A DNA stretch of 64,000 nt from Pseudomonas sp. LFM046 (GCF_000949385.2 NZ_JYKO02000001.1:2700777-2764776); one strand, 5' to 3'; shown: positions 48,395 to 57,648, counted from the first letter of the stretch. Translations and numbers: made by a program. The notes: generated by a model not told the origin, from the sequence alone.

Positions 48395-49447
48395 ATGGAA
48401 TTCAATCATTTCCTCAGCTCCTACCTGCCCGACCCCAATGCTTCGGGCAAAGAGCTCTACGACTGCATGGTCGAACAGGCGGTGGTGGCGGAGCAGGTCG
48501 GCTACGCGGGGATCTCCATTCCTGAACACCACCTGATCAACATCCTGCTGGTGCCGTCGCCATTGCAGATGGCCGTGAAGATCGCCTCGGTCACGAAAAG
48601 GATCGAGCTGGTGACCTCCATCGCCGTGCTGCCGATACGGGACATGCGCGTCTTCGCCGGTGAGGTCGTGCAGGCGGACGCGATGACCGACCACAGGCTG
48701 GTCCTGGGAGTAGGGCGGGGCGCCTTCAGGTACGAGATCGAGAAACTCGGCGTGCCCATGGACACGACCCGCGAACGCTTCGACGAATCCTTTGCCGTGC
48801 TTCAGGCATTGCTGACGCGCAAGGAAGTGTCCTGGGACGGCAAGTACTACCAGTTCAGCCCGCTCACTGTCATGCCCCGGCCGGAGCGCGAGATTCCGCT
48901 GATGGTCGCCACCATGGCGCCGGAAGGCATTCGGGCATGCGCGGCGCAGGGTTTCTCGGTCCAGACGACACCGTTGAGCGGCGACCACGGGATGCTGCTG
49001 GAGCAGGTGAACGCGTTCCGTGAAGGGAAGGCCGGCTCTCGATTCAAGAACGCCAACACCCGTCTCTCCCTGCAGCGGGCCACCTACCTGGCGCGTGACG
49101 AGGCGGATGCCCGCGAGAAGCTGCAGTTGGCCCATGAGTACTACATGCGCTTCGACAACGTCTTCACCGGTCCGGGCGTGGTGCATGGCGGAGGGATCGA
49201 GCCGCTGCCGCGCAAACAGTCCATCGAAGAACTGGGCGAGAACCTGCTCATCTGCACCAGGGAACGGATGCTCGACCAGCTCGCCACCTATGCCGAAGCC
49301 GGGATAGACGAAGTGATCATGACCGCGAACTTCGGCCAGTCACAGGAAGACACCCTGGACATGATTCAGCGCTTCGGCGAGGAAATCATTCCGTACTTCA
49401 GCTCCAACCAAGCATCGATGAAAAAGAGGATCGGCCAATGCCATTGA
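48395..49447 (+). CDS. LLM-class flavin-dependent monooxygenase (luciferase-like)
   Basis: 350 residues from ATG 48395 (MEFNHFLSS). Luciferase-like TIM barrel: AEQVGYAGISIPEHHL, VTSIAVLPIRDMRVFAGEVV, RLVLGVGRGAFRYEIEKLG and PLMVATMAPEGIRACAAQGF. With FMNH2 from the reductase it would insert oxygen into a ketone, heterocycle or C-S/C-N compound. The neighbouring hydrolase and tautomerase genes suggest a Baeyer-Villiger or ring-opening type reaction, but the substrate is unknown. The stop overlaps the tautomerase start by 10 bp. Confidence 0.9.
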   Translation: MEFNHFLSSYLPDPNASGKELYDCMVEQAVVAEQVGYAGISIPEHHLINILLVPSPLQMAVKIASVTKRIELVTSIAVLPIRDMRVFAGEVVQADAMTDHRLVLGVGRGAFRYEIEKLGVPMDTTRERFDESFAVLQALLTRKEVSWDGKYYQFSPLTVMPRPEREIPLMVATMAPEGIRACAAQGFSVQTTPLSGDHGMLLEQVNAFREGKAGSRFKNANTRLSLQRATYLARDEADAREKLQLAHEYYMRFDNVFTGPGVVHGGGIEPLPRKQSIEELGENLLICTRERMLDQLATYAEAGIDEVIMTANFGQSQEDTLDMIQRFGEEIIPYFSSNQASMKKRIGQCH

Positions 49448-49647
49448 TCACCGTTGAACTCTTCCCCGGGCGTACCACTGAAAAGAAGCGTGAGCTCATC
49501 AAGGCCCTGACGGACACCTATGTCGAGGTCTGCGGCGGCAAGGCCCAGGCGGTCACCATCCTGTTGAAGGAAGTGGACCCGGGCGACTGGGGCGTGGCCG
49601 GCAAGTCCTACGCGGAAATCATCGCCGAATCCAAGGTCCAGGCGTAG
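49438..49647 (+). CDS. 4-oxalocrotonate tautomerase-family protein
   Basis: 69 residues. The initiator Met is followed directly by Pro2 (MPLITVELFPGR), the catalytic base of the family. The helix TEKKRELIKALTDTYVEVCG and the second strand AVTILLKEVDPGDWGVAGKS are typical. It interconverts enol and keto forms of a 2-hydroxymuconate-like dienol. Its place between the monooxygenase and hydrolase genes supports a ring-opening pathway with an enol intermediate. Confidence 0.9.
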   Translation: MPLITVELFPGRTTEKKRELIKALTDTYVEVCGGKAQAVTILLKEVDPGDWGVAGKSYAEIIAESKVQA

Positions 49648-49659
49648 CGAGGTGAAGCC

Positions 49660-50439
49660 ATGAGCAAGGCAATCGATTGCGCCTATCGCGTGGACGGCCA
49701 GGGCCCGGCGCTGGTGATGATCCATGGGATCGGTGCACGCAAGACCGGCTGGGACAAGGTCACCGACGCACTGAAAGACCGCTTCACCTGCATTCGCTAT
49801 GACCTGCGCGGCCATGGTGACTCGCCGGTGGCCCAGGCGCCGTTCGGCCTGGACGAGCTGGTCGAGGACCTGGAAGCGCTGCGTGCCCGCCTGGGTGTGG
49901 AGCGGATGCACCTGGTCGGCCATTCCCTCGGCGGCATGATCGGCCCGGCGTACGCGCGCAAGTATCCGCAGCACGTCCTCAGCATCGGCCTGCTGTCGAC
50001 CGCGGCGTTTCGCTCCCCTCAGGACAGCGAGAACGTGCGCAAGGTGGTGCAGGCCATGGAGGAAAAGGGAATCGGCCCGGTACTCGATACCCTGACCCAG
50101 CGCTGGTTCACCGAAGCCTTCTGCCAGGCGCACCCCGAGGTGATCGAGTGGCGCAAGCAGCAGGTCATCGATACCCCTGCGGAGATCTTTCTCAATGTGT
50201 TCCGCATCTACGCGGAAACCGAAATGTCGCCCTGGCTGCACGAGGTCGAAAAACCGTGCCTGGTCCTTACCGGCGAATTCGACGGCGGATGCAATCCGGG
50301 ACTGAACCGGAAGATCGCGGACGCGTTGCCACATTCGGAGCTGGTGGTACTACCTGACCTGAAACACGCGATCCTGATCGAAGCGAGCGACAAAGTCGTA
50401 CCGCATATAGAGGCCTTCCTGGAAAAGGCTTCCCGTTAA
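49660..50439 (+). CDS. Alpha/beta hydrolase (enol-lactonase or C-C hydrolase type)
   Basis: 259 residues. Nucleophile elbow GHSLGG (near residue 88), oxyanion region MIHGIGARKTGWDKV, catalytic Asp in LTGEFDGGCNP and catalytic His in DLKHAIL. Size and motifs match 3-oxoadipate enol-lactonase and meta-cleavage-product hydrolases. After LLM oxidation it could open a lactone or split a C-C bond. It ends the first gene block; a 93-bp gap with a hairpin follows. Confidence 0.9.
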   Translation: MSKAIDCAYRVDGQGPALVMIHGIGARKTGWDKVTDALKDRFTCIRYDLRGHGDSPVAQAPFGLDELVEDLEALRARLGVERMHLVGHSLGGMIGPAYARKYPQHVLSIGLLSTAAFRSPQDSENVRKVVQAMEEKGIGPVLDTLTQRWFTEAFCQAHPEVIEWRKQQVIDTPAEIFLNVFRIYAETEMSPWLHEVEKPCLVLTGEFDGGCNPGLNRKIADALPHSELVVLPDLKHAILIEASDKVVPHIEAFLEKASR

Positions 50440-50452
50440 CTCCTGCCGATAC

Positions 50453-50488
50453 CGGGGACAGGGCAAGCCCTGCTTGGCCTCGTCCCCG
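50453..50488 (+). terminator. Intra-operon stem-loop before the permease genes
   Basis: A 7-bp stem CGGGGAC/GTCCCCG (50453-50459, 50482-50488) encloses a second small GGGC/GCCC hairpin. Two hairpins with few T behind suggest transcript processing or partial termination between enzyme and transporter genes rather than an operon end. Confidence 0.4.
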
Positions 50489-50532
50489 TCACCAAGAAAA
50501 ACAAATGTCCAACAGGTCAGCAGGTTGACGTT

Positions 50533-51489
50533 ATGGCACTGATATATCCCATTGTCTTGCGACGCATTTTTCTCGGAGCCTTGACCCTGCTGGGGGTCTC
50601 CGCGCTCATCTTCGCGGCGGTTCAGCTGCTGCCGGGCGACATGGCACAGAAGCTTCTGGGCCAGTCCGCCACTCCGGAGGCATTGACCGCGCTTCGGCAC
50701 GAAATGGGGCTGGACCAGCCCGCACTCACGCGTTATCTCAACTGGTTGCTGGGAAGCCTGCAGGGCGACTTCGGCGTATCGTTGTCCAACGGCCGGGCGG
50801 TCTCCGAGCTGATCGGTCAGCGGTTGCTCAACACGCTCTTCCTGGCCAGCTATACCGCCATCATCGCGGTTCCCCTGGCTCTGCTGCTGGGCCTTTTCGC
50901 CGCGCTGTACAAGGACTCGCTCTATGATCGCGTGGTCAACGTGATCTCCCTGGCAGCGGTGTCGCTCCCCGAGTTCTTCATCGGCTACATCCTGATCCTG
51001 CTGTTGGCGGTGAAGTTCCCCGTGTTCCCCTCCATCGCCGATGTCCCGCCATCCGCTAGCCTCATCGAGCATCTGCACGCGGCCTTCCTGCCGGCATTGA
51101 CGCTCACCCTAGTCATCACCGCGCACATGATGCGCATGACCCGGATCGCGGTGCTGGACCTGCTTCAGTTGCCCTACATCGAGATGGCGAAGCTCAAAGG
51201 GCTTTCGCGGCTCAGGATCGTCCTGCGTCATGCGCTTCCCAATGCGTGGGCCCCAATCGTCAACGTGATCGCGGTGAACCTGGCGTACCTGATCACCGGG
51301 GTGGTGGTCGTCGAGGTGGTCTTCGTCTACCCGGGCCTCGGGCAACTGATGGTGGACTCGGTGATCAAGCGCGACGTCATGGTGGTCCAGGCCTGCTGCT
51401 GCATCTTCGCAGTGGTCTACATCGGCATCAACCTGCTTGCCGACGTGCTCTCCATCGTGACCAACCCACGCCTGCTGCACCGCAAATGA
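50533..51489 (+). CDS. ABC transporter permease, DppB/OppB type
   Basis: 318 residues with six TM segments (TM1 at 10-30, LGALTLLGVSALIFAAVQLL). The first-permease N-terminal motif GDMAQKLLG with LRHEMGLDQPALTRYLNWL is present, and the EAA-type coupling loop AKLKGLSRLRIVLRHALPNA near the C-terminus contacts the ATPase. It forms the inner-membrane channel with the next gene product, for import of the ligand of the 45783-encoded binding protein. Confidence 0.92.
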   Translation: MALIYPIVLRRIFLGALTLLGVSALIFAAVQLLPGDMAQKLLGQSATPEALTALRHEMGLDQPALTRYLNWLLGSLQGDFGVSLSNGRAVSELIGQRLLNTLFLASYTAIIAVPLALLLGLFAALYKDSLYDRVVNVISLAAVSLPEFFIGYILILLLAVKFPVFPSIADVPPSASLIEHLHAAFLPALTLTLVITAHMMRMTRIAVLDLLQLPYIEMAKLKGLSRLRIVLRHALPNAWAPIVNVIAVNLAYLITGVVVVEVVFVYPGLGQLMVDSVIKRDVMVVQACCCIFAVVYIGINLLADVLSIVTNPRLLHRK

Positions 51490-51499
51490 GGGCAACGCC

Positions 51500-52315
51500 A
51501 TGAATGCCTTGTACAACACCTTCATGCAGATGACGTGGACCGCCCGGATCGGCATGATGATCATCCTCGCCTACGCCTTCCTCGCCCTGTTCGGCCCCTT
51601 CATCGCCCCCTACGGCGAAACCCAGATCGTCGGCAGCGAGTACGATCCGTGGAGCGCGCAGAACTGGCTGGGCACCGACAACCTCGGCCGCGACATGCTG
51701 TCCAGGTTGATCTTCGCCGCCCGCAACACCATCGGCATCGCGCTGGTTTCCACGGCGCTGGCATTCTTTATCGGTGGCGCGCTGGGCCTGATCGCGGCGA
51801 CGCTCGGTGGTTGGGTCGACGGCGTGCTGTCGCGCTTGGTCGACGTGCTGATGGCGGTTCCACAACTCATCTGTGCGCTCCTGCTGCTGACCATCTTCGG
51901 TACCAGCATTGCCACGCTCATCGTCGTCATCGCCCTGGTGGACGCCACACGGATATTCCGCCTGGCTCGATCCGTGTCGCTGAACGTGGTGGTCACGGAC
52001 TACATGGAGGTGGCGCGGCTGCGTGGGGAAGGGCTGTTCTGGCTGGTGGCGGCCGAGCTGCTACCCAACGTCCGCGCGCCACTGGTGGCCGAGTTCGGAC
52101 TGCGCTTCTGCTTCGTGTTCCTCACCATCTCCTCGTTGTCGTTCCTGGGGCTCGGCCTGCAACCGCCCCTGGCGGATTGGGGCAGCATGGTGCGCGAGAA
52201 CGCCTCGCTGATCTCGTTCGGCGACCTCACTCCGCTGATTCCCGCCGCAGCCATTGGCGTGCTGGCCATTGCCGTCAACTTCGTCGCCGACTGGTTCCTC
52301 GCCCAACGGCGATGA
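51500..52315 (+). CDS. ABC transporter permease, DppC/OppC type
   Basis: 271 residues. The second-permease type has the N-terminal TM, then YDPWSAQNWLGTDNLGRDML (the conserved GTDxxGRD) and the coupling loop ARLRGEGLFWLVAAELLPNV. It pairs with the DppB-type protein. It is 10 bp from the previous gene; its stop overlaps an ATG (52312) that is the alternative start of the ATPase. Confidence 0.92.
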   Translation: MNALYNTFMQMTWTARIGMMIILAYAFLALFGPFIAPYGETQIVGSEYDPWSAQNWLGTDNLGRDMLSRLIFAARNTIGIALVSTALAFFIGGALGLIAATLGGWVDGVLSRLVDVLMAVPQLICALLLLTIFGTSIATLIVVIALVDATRIFRLARSVSLNVVVTDYMEVARLRGEGLFWLVAAELLPNVRAPLVAEFGLRFCFVFLTISSLSFLGLGLQPPLADWGSMVRENASLISFGDLTPLIPAAAIGVLAIAVNFVADWFLAQRR

Positions 52316-52350
52316 GCAGCCCGCCCAAGACTTGTGTGAGGACGTTCAGC

Positions 52351-53964
52351 ATGACTGAAGCACTCTTGAAAATGACTGGCCTGCGTATCGAGGCCGCCAC
52401 CGCCAAAGGCTGGAGCGAGATCGTCCATGGGGTCGACCTAGAGCTCCAACGAGGGAAAATCCTCGGCCTGGTCGGGGAGTCGGGCGCCGGCAAGTCCACC
52501 ATCGGGCTCGCGGCGATGGGGTATACCCGCGAAGGCTGCCGGATCTCCGGCGGTGAAATCCTCTTCGATGGCCTGAACCTGCGCGATATCCCCGAAGCCA
52601 GGCATCGGGAGCTCCTCGGCGCCCGGATCGCCTACGTGGCACAGTCGGCGGCGGCGAGCTTCAACCCGGCGCATCGGCTGATCGACCAGCATTGTGAAAG
52701 TGCGCTGGAGCACCAGCTGGCCGGGCGCGAAGAGGCTCGCCGGGATGCCATCGAGCTGTACCGCAAGATTTCCCTCCCGGAACCGGAGTCCATCGGCGAC
52801 CGCTATCCCCACCAGGTTTCCGGAGGGCAGCTGCAACGCATCATGACCGCGATGGCCATGTCCTGCCGGCCGGACCTGATCATTTTCGACGAGCCCACCA
52901 CGGCACTGGACGTCACGACGCAGATCGACGTCCTGCTGACCATTCGCGAGCTGGTGCGCGAATTCCAGGTGGCGGCGATCTACATCTCCCACGACCTCGC
53001 AGTCGTCGCCCAGATGGCGGACCAGGTGATGGTGCTCAAGGATGGCGCGGTGGTGGAGGAGGGCGACAAACGCCGGGTTCTCGAACAGCCTCAAGCGGAT
53101 TACACCAAGTCGCTCTGGGCGGTACGGAACCTCTCCTGCGAAGCGCGCCCGCCAGCGGACCGGGGCCAGCCCCCCATCCTCGAGTTGCGTGACCTGCGGG
53201 CCGGCTATGGCAACACGCCGGTGCTCCAGGATGTTTCGCTCAAGGTCTACCCCGGACGCACCTTGGCCATCGTCGGCGAATCCGGCTCCGGCAAGTCCAC
53301 CCTGGGGCGCTGCATTACCGGTGCCTTGCCGAGCAAGGCGGGCAGTGTGCATTTCCAGGGGCAGCCCCTGGCTCCCCACTACGGCAAGCGCTCGCGCGAG
53401 CAGCTGCGGTCGATCCAGATGATCTATCAGATGGCGGATACCGCCCTTAATCCCCGCCATCGGGTTGCCGACCTGATCGGGCGGCCACTGACGTTCTACG
53501 GCGGGGCACGCGGCGCGCAGCGAGAGGCTCGTGTTCGCGAGCTGCTGGCCGCCGTGGGGCTGGAGCCGGACCGCTTCATGTCGCGGTACCCGGCGGAGCT
53601 ATCCGGCGGACAGAAACAGCGCGTGGGCATCGCCCGCGCCCTGGCCGCCAACCCGGCGGTGATCATCTGCGACGAGATCACCAGCGCCCTCGATCAACTG
53701 GTGGCCGAGGGCATCCTGCGTCTGATCGACGATCTGAAGAAAGGCCTGGGCATTACCTACCTGTTCATCACCCATGACCTGTCCGTGGTCAAGTCGATTG
53801 CCGATGACGTGTTGGTCCTCAAGGCGGGCAGCGTGGTCGACTTTGGCGACAGGGAGCGGGTCTTCACCCCGCCGTGCGACAGCTATGTCACGCGTCTGCT
53901 CGAAAGCATGCCGCAAATGGACCCGGACTGGCTCGATGGCCTGGCGCAACGCGGCGTGGCCTGA
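52351..53964 (+). CDS. ABC transporter ATPase, DppD-DppF fusion
   Basis: 537 residues from ATG 52351 with a GAGGA site; ATG 52312 overlapping the permease stop is the alternative. Two complete ATPase units occur: the first has Walker A GESGAGKS, signature VSGGQLQRI and Walker B LIIFDEPTTALD; the second has [26 protein letters not shown] and VIICDEITSALD. The dipeptide systems normally use two separate ATPases; here both are one polypeptide. It powers the permease pair. Confidence 0.92.
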   Translation: MTEALLKMTGLRIEAATAKGWSEIVHGVDLELQRGKILGLVGESGAGKSTIGLAAMGYTREGCRISGGEILFDGLNLRDIPEARHRELLGARIAYVAQSAAASFNPAHRLIDQHCESALEHQLAGREEARRDAIELYRKISLPEPESIGDRYPHQVSGGQLQRIMTAMAMSCRPDLIIFDEPTTALDVTTQIDVLLTIRELVREFQVAAIYISHDLAVVAQMADQVMVLKDGAVVEEGDKRRVLEQPQADYTKSLWAVRNLSCEARPPADRGQPPILELRDLRAGYGNTPVLQDVSLKVYPGRTLAIVGESGSGKSTLGRCITGALPSKAGSVHFQGQPLAPHYGKRSREQLRSIQMIYQMADTALNPRHRVADLIGRPLTFYGGARGAQREARVRELLAAVGLEPDRFMSRYPAELSGGQKQRVGIARALAANPAVIICDEITSALDQLVAEGILRLIDDLKKGLGITYLFITHDLSVVKSIADDVLVLKAGSVVDFGDRERVFTPPCDSYVTRLLESMPQMDPDWLDGLAQRGVA

Positions 53965-53991
53965 ACCTCATTTCGAACAAGGAAAATTACC

Positions 53992-55482
53992 GTGGCAGCC
54001 AAATCACTTCACGATTGGACAAGTATTGCCGAGCGGCTTCAGATTGAAGGACGATGCTTCATCGATGGCCGATACCAGGACGCGGCGGAGCAGTGCACGT
54101 TCGATAAGGTCAGTCCACTGGACGGCCGGAAACTCGCCGCCGTGGCGCGCTGCGGCGGGGCCGACGTGGACCTTGCCGTCGCCGCCGCGCGCAAGGCGTT
54201 CGAGGCGGGTCATTGGTCCCGCATGGCGCCGGCACAGCGCAAGCGCGTCCTGTCGCGCTTCGCCGACCTGCTGGAGGCCAATGCCGAAGAGCTGGCCTTG
54301 CTGGAAACCCTGGACATGGGCAAGCCGATCGCCCACGCCCTGTCCACCGACATTCCTGGTGCCGCCAATGCCATCCGCTGGTGCGCCGAGGCGATCGACA
54401 AGGTCTATGGCGAGATCGCCGCGACCGCAGCGGACCAGCTGGGCTTGATCACCCGTGAGGCGGTGGGTGTGGTCGGGGTGATCGTGCCCTGGAACTTCCC
54501 GCTGCTGATGGCCAGTTGGAAACTGGGGCCTGCACTGGCGTGCGGCAATTCGGTGGTGCTCAAACCGTCGGAGCGCTCGCCTCTCACGGCCATACGCGTC
54601 GCCCGCCTGGCCAGCGAAGCGGGTATTCCGGATGGCGTCTTCAGCGTGCTCCCCGGCTTCGGCACGGAGGCGGGAAGCCCGCTTTCCCTGCATATGGATG
54701 TCGACGCCATCGCCTTCACCGGCTCGACCAACATCGCCAAGCAACTCATGGTGGCGTCCGGAAAATCCAACCTCAAGCGGGTCTGGACCGAGGCCGGAGG
54801 CAAGAGCCCCAACATCGTCTTCGCGGATGCCCCCGACCTGGCCGCTGCGGCCACAAGCGCGGCGGCGGCCATCGCCTACAACCAGGGCCAGGTGTGCACG
54901 GCGGGTTCCAGGCTGCTGGTTCAGCGTTCCGTGCGCGAAGCCTTCCTGGATCACTTGCGCCAAGCGCTCGGGAGCTGGTCGCCGATCAACGCCCTGGATC
55001 CGTCGAGCCGCTACGGGGCCATGGTGGATGCGCAGCACCTGCAGCAGGTAAAAGGCTATGTGGCCGCGGGGATGGAGGAGGGCGCCCGGATGATCGTCGG
55101 CGACAAGGGAGAAAGCCTCGCTCAAGGCTGTTACCTCGGCCCGGTGGTCTTCGAGGGTGTGCGCAACGATATGCGCATAGCCCGCGAGGAAATCTTCGGC
55201 GCGGTGCTGGCGGTGATCGACTTCGAGGATGCCGAAGAAGCCGTAGCCATCGCCAACGATACGCCTTACGGACTGGCTGCCGGGCTCTGGACCTCGAACC
55301 TGTCGCGCGCCCACCAGGTCGCTCGCGCACTGCGGGCGGGCTCGGTCTGGGTCAACCAATACTCCGGAGGTGACATGACCGCGCCCTTTGGTGGGTTCAA
55401 GCAATCCGGCAACGGGCGTGACAGATCCCTGCACGCCTTCGACAAGTACACCGAACTCAAGGCCACCTGGATAAGACTCTGA
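53992..55482 (+). CDS. Aldehyde dehydrogenase (NAD-dependent, ALDH superfamily)
   Basis: 496 residues from GTG 53992 with AAGGAAAA upstream. GVVGVIVPWNFPLLMASWKL, AFTGSTNIAKQL, catalytic Glu in WTEAGGKSPN and catalytic Cys in NQGQVCTAGS are all present, and the C-terminal GGFKQSGNGRDRS is typical. The closest architecture is the gamma-glutamyl-gamma-aminobutyraldehyde or betaine aldehyde type. It would oxidise the aldehyde released by the upstream oxidation and hydrolysis steps. It is encoded 27 bp after the ATPase. Confidence 0.92.
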   Translation: MAAKSLHDWTSIAERLQIEGRCFIDGRYQDAAEQCTFDKVSPLDGRKLAAVARCGGADVDLAVAAARKAFEAGHWSRMAPAQRKRVLSRFADLLEANAEELALLETLDMGKPIAHALSTDIPGAANAIRWCAEAIDKVYGEIAATAADQLGLITREAVGVVGVIVPWNFPLLMASWKLGPALACGNSVVLKPSERSPLTAIRVARLASEAGIPDGVFSVLPGFGTEAGSPLSLHMDVDAIAFTGSTNIAKQLMVASGKSNLKRVWTEAGGKSPNIVFADAPDLAAAATSAAAAIAYNQGQVCTAGSRLLVQRSVREAFLDHLRQALGSWSPINALDPSSRYGAMVDAQHLQQVKGYVAAGMEEGARMIVGDKGESLAQGCYLGPVVFEGVRNDMRIAREEIFGAVLAVIDFEDAEEAVAIANDTPYGLAAGLWTSNLSRAHQVARALRAGSVWVNQYSGGDMTAPFGGFKQSGNGRDRSLHAFDKYTELKATWIRL

Positions 55483-55562
55483 GTGGCCCGGGCCTTTTGA
55501 CCGAAATGGATAGGGGGCAGGATAATCGCCTGTCCCGAACCGCCAACCTCAGGAACGGCAAC

Positions 55563-56198
55563 ATGGCGCGAGCAACACCGAAGAAGATCTACGATCCGGA
55601 ACTGCGCCGGGAAGAAATCATCAAGGCAGCTTTCCTTTGTCTGAGCGAGGAGGGCTACGCGAAGCTTTCTGCGCGCAAGATCGCCGCCCGGGCGGAAATG
55701 GCCCTGGGCCATATCAGCTACCACTTCAAGGACATGAACGAGCTGCTGGTGGAGGCTTACAAGTACGCCTCGCGCAAGCTCTACGAGGCGACTTACGCCG
55801 GCCTGGCAGCCGAATCCAGGACCCCGATGGCGCAACTGGAGGTATTCCTTCGCAGTGGCTTCACCGGGACATTCCTAGATCGCAGCTATCTCTCCGTGCG
55901 CATCGACCTGTGGTCGGCATCCCTGTTCCAGGAAGACATCGCCGAGACCGAGCGCAAGCTGTACGCGGTGTACCGCGAACGCCTGGTTGAGGTACTGGCC
56001 CGTATAGCTGAGGAACGCCAATCGGACGACAACCGTATCGAAAAGTCGGCCGACGCGATCATGGCGATGCTCGACGGGCTTTGGTTGGATTGGCAACGGC
56101 GAAAAAACATGAAAGCCATCGAACATGGCATTACCGCCTGCCTCGACCTGGTTACCTTCTATATGCCCAAGCCCACTGGTCCCCTGATCGGGAGATAG
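55563..56198 (+). CDS. TetR-family regulator (BetI-like)
   Basis: 211 residues from ATG 55563 (AGGAACG upstream); an in-frame ATG at 55503 is less likely. The helix-turn-helix is LSARKIAARAEMALGHISYH (about 31-50), recognition helix before FKDMNELLVEAY. The C-terminal ligand domain is BetI-like with LWSASLFQEDIAETERKLY. It is transcribed in the operon that it probably controls through the TGTAC palindromes at 45592-45760; no second copy of that motif was seen just before its own gene. Confidence 0.88.
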   Translation: MARATPKKIYDPELRREEIIKAAFLCLSEEGYAKLSARKIAARAEMALGHISYHFKDMNELLVEAYKYASRKLYEATYAGLAAESRTPMAQLEVFLRSGFTGTFLDRSYLSVRIDLWSASLFQEDIAETERKLYAVYRERLVEVLARIAEERQSDDNRIEKSADAIMAMLDGLWLDWQRRKNMKAIEHGITACLDLVTFYMPKPTGPLIGR

Positions 56199-56201
56199 AA
56201 A

Positions 56202-56552
56202 ATGCCAAACACAATCACCGTCATCAGGCATGCGGAAGGCTCTGCGCTTGGCGATGCGACCCCGGCAAAGTTTCCAGTTGGTGATGTCGTCGCCCACGCA
56301 AGGCTTGGCCAGGCTGTGACACTCGAAGAGTCGACTGCCTCGGTCGGTGTCTGGGAGTGCAGTCCTGGAATGTTTCGCCGTGCCGTTATGAACCGCGAGT
56401 TCAGTCACATCATTTCTGGCTGGTGCACTTTTACTCCGGATGGTGGTGAGACTATCGAGTTGAGGGCAGGCGATGCTGTGCTGTTTCCGGCCGACTGCGA
56501 AGGCGTTTGGGACATCCGGGAGAAGCTTCGCAAAACCTACGTCATTTTCTGA
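56202..56552 (+). CDS. Cupin-domain protein (DUF861/EutQ-like)
   Basis: 116 residues, 3 bp after the TetR stop. Single cupin: VWECSPGMFRRAVMNREFSH, then ISGWCTFTPDGGETIELRAG and DAVLFPADCEGVWDIREKLR, ending KTYVIF. The DUF861 group includes ureidoglycine aminohydrolase-like and EutQ-like proteins. The role here is unknown. It is the last gene of the operon. Confidence 0.85.
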   Translation: MPNTITVIRHAEGSALGDATPAKFPVGDVVAHARLGQAVTLEESTASVGVWECSPGMFRRAVMNREFSHIISGWCTFTPDGGETIELRAGDAVLFPADCEGVWDIREKLRKTYVIF

Positions 56553-56639
56553 CGTGTGAATCGTGCCATCGAAGCAAGAAGAGTCCACCCTCATGGCCCG
56601 GTGTCATACCTTCGCTTTGGGACAGTGGCATGGCCCGGG

Positions 56640-56785
56640 CTATCCCAGAGCCATTCCCGCAGCCGTAGCTATCAGCAGCCCGACACCTCCCAGGTTGGGC
56701 ATGGGCAGAGACTCTGCGCTGGAGGCGTACTTGAAGAACAATACCGGCCATTGCGAAGAACGGCACAATGGCATCTTTGCCACGG
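56640..56785 (-). pseudogene. C-terminal remnant of an unidentified membrane protein
   Basis: Two minus-strand frames, GKDAIVPFFAMAGIVL and FFKYASSAESLPMPNLGGVG with LLIATAAGMALG before a stop, together look like the last two membrane segments of a transporter with one frameshift between. No other part of such a gene is present. The family was not recognised. It probably marks where the 45.6-56.6 kb operon was inserted. The rest of 56553-56970 shows nothing. Confidence 0.4.
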
Positions 56786-56970
56786 GACAGACGTTTCGAG
56801 ACGCAGCAATAAGCTGAGCTCACCCGCCAGGGACGCCGGACAAGACCTGAGCACCATTGTGTTCTCAACTGCATCGGCCGATGGTGGACGTCGGTTTGTC
56901 GGGCGCGCGCACCTCGCTTCATCGCTCCCGCTGAAGAGTTTCCTTAAAGGGCCTGAAAGTGCCCACGAAG

Positions 56971-57648
56971 TCAGATACTGCTTTGGATGGCTTCAATTCG
57001 TGCGTCGATCAACGGAGTGAACAAGGCATACAGTTCGGTAGGCTGGAGAGTGGTTCGTTGTACGGCCAGTAGCTCATCGGACAGGCGCCCCAGAGCCGTG
57101 CGAAGGGGGGCGTCCGCATCCTTGAGAAGGTGATCGTGCAAGTACTGCAACTGGATGTGAAGCTCCAGCGGACAGTGTTGCCGGCCAGCGGCGCGAATCG
57201 AAAGCCCTCGCAGTCGACCGAGCTCTTCGACTTGCCAGCACCGCTCGGCGACTTCCGGTGTCAGCTTGAGCAAATGGCAACGTTGCAAATCCAGAAGCTG
57301 GATGTGGGCAAGCAGTTGTTCCAGCAGACGGCAATGCCCGTCGAAGTCTTCCGGCGTGCGCAGCAGGCCTTGCCAAGCTCGGTCGTTTCCAGCATCGACC
57401 CAGGCCCGCCAGGAATGTCCCAGTTGGGCTTCGAGCTTCCGGCGGTTGTTTATGGCCTCGGCACTGGTCTGAGCACCCAGCGCACGATGGCGTTGGATGC
57501 CCTGCATGAGTACCAAGCCGAGCTGCAACCTTGCGCGCAGTGCTTCTTGCCGGCGATGCTGCCGACGTCGATCGGCCCACAGCAGAGCCATGCACGACGC
57601 GGCCAGAGCCGTCAGTACGGCCAGTGCAGGTAGGCTCTGTATGATCAT
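56971..57648 (-). CDS. NIT-domain-like (nitrate/nitrite-sensing) membrane protein
   Basis: 225 residues. One N-terminal TM ([20 protein letters not shown], 6-25) followed by RRRQHRRQ, which places the rest in the cytoplasm. The helical remainder has [16 protein letters not shown] and [16 protein letters not shown]; the paired R-G-L-x/R-A-L helix pattern resembles the NIT domain (PF08376) of NasR. There is no output domain. It overlaps the chemoreceptor gene by 4 bp (ATGA), so the two products are probably made as partners. The NIT assignment is by pattern only, supported by the nitrate-type leader upstream of the unit. Confidence 0.62.
   Translation of the reverse strand: MIIQSLPALAVLTALAASCMALLWADRRRQHRRQEALRARLQLGLVLMQGIQRHRALGAQTSAEAINNRRKLEAQLGHSWRAWVDAGNDRAWQGLLRTPEDFDGHCRLLEQLLAHIQLLDLQRCHLLKLTPEVAERCWQVEELGRLRGLSIRAAGRQHCPLELHIQLQYLHDHLLKDADAPLRTALGRLSDELLAVQRTTLQPTELYALFTPLIDARIEAIQSSI

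Noticed and set aside
51535-52311. N-terminal extension of the double-ATPase frame through the DppC-type gene
   Set aside because: The frame is open by chance; ATPase similarity begins after 52351 and the permease occupies this DNA in another frame.
54004-55434. 476-codon minus-strand open frame opposite the aldehyde dehydrogenase gene
   Set aside because: Antisense shadow of a strongly supported ALDH gene, with no family features.
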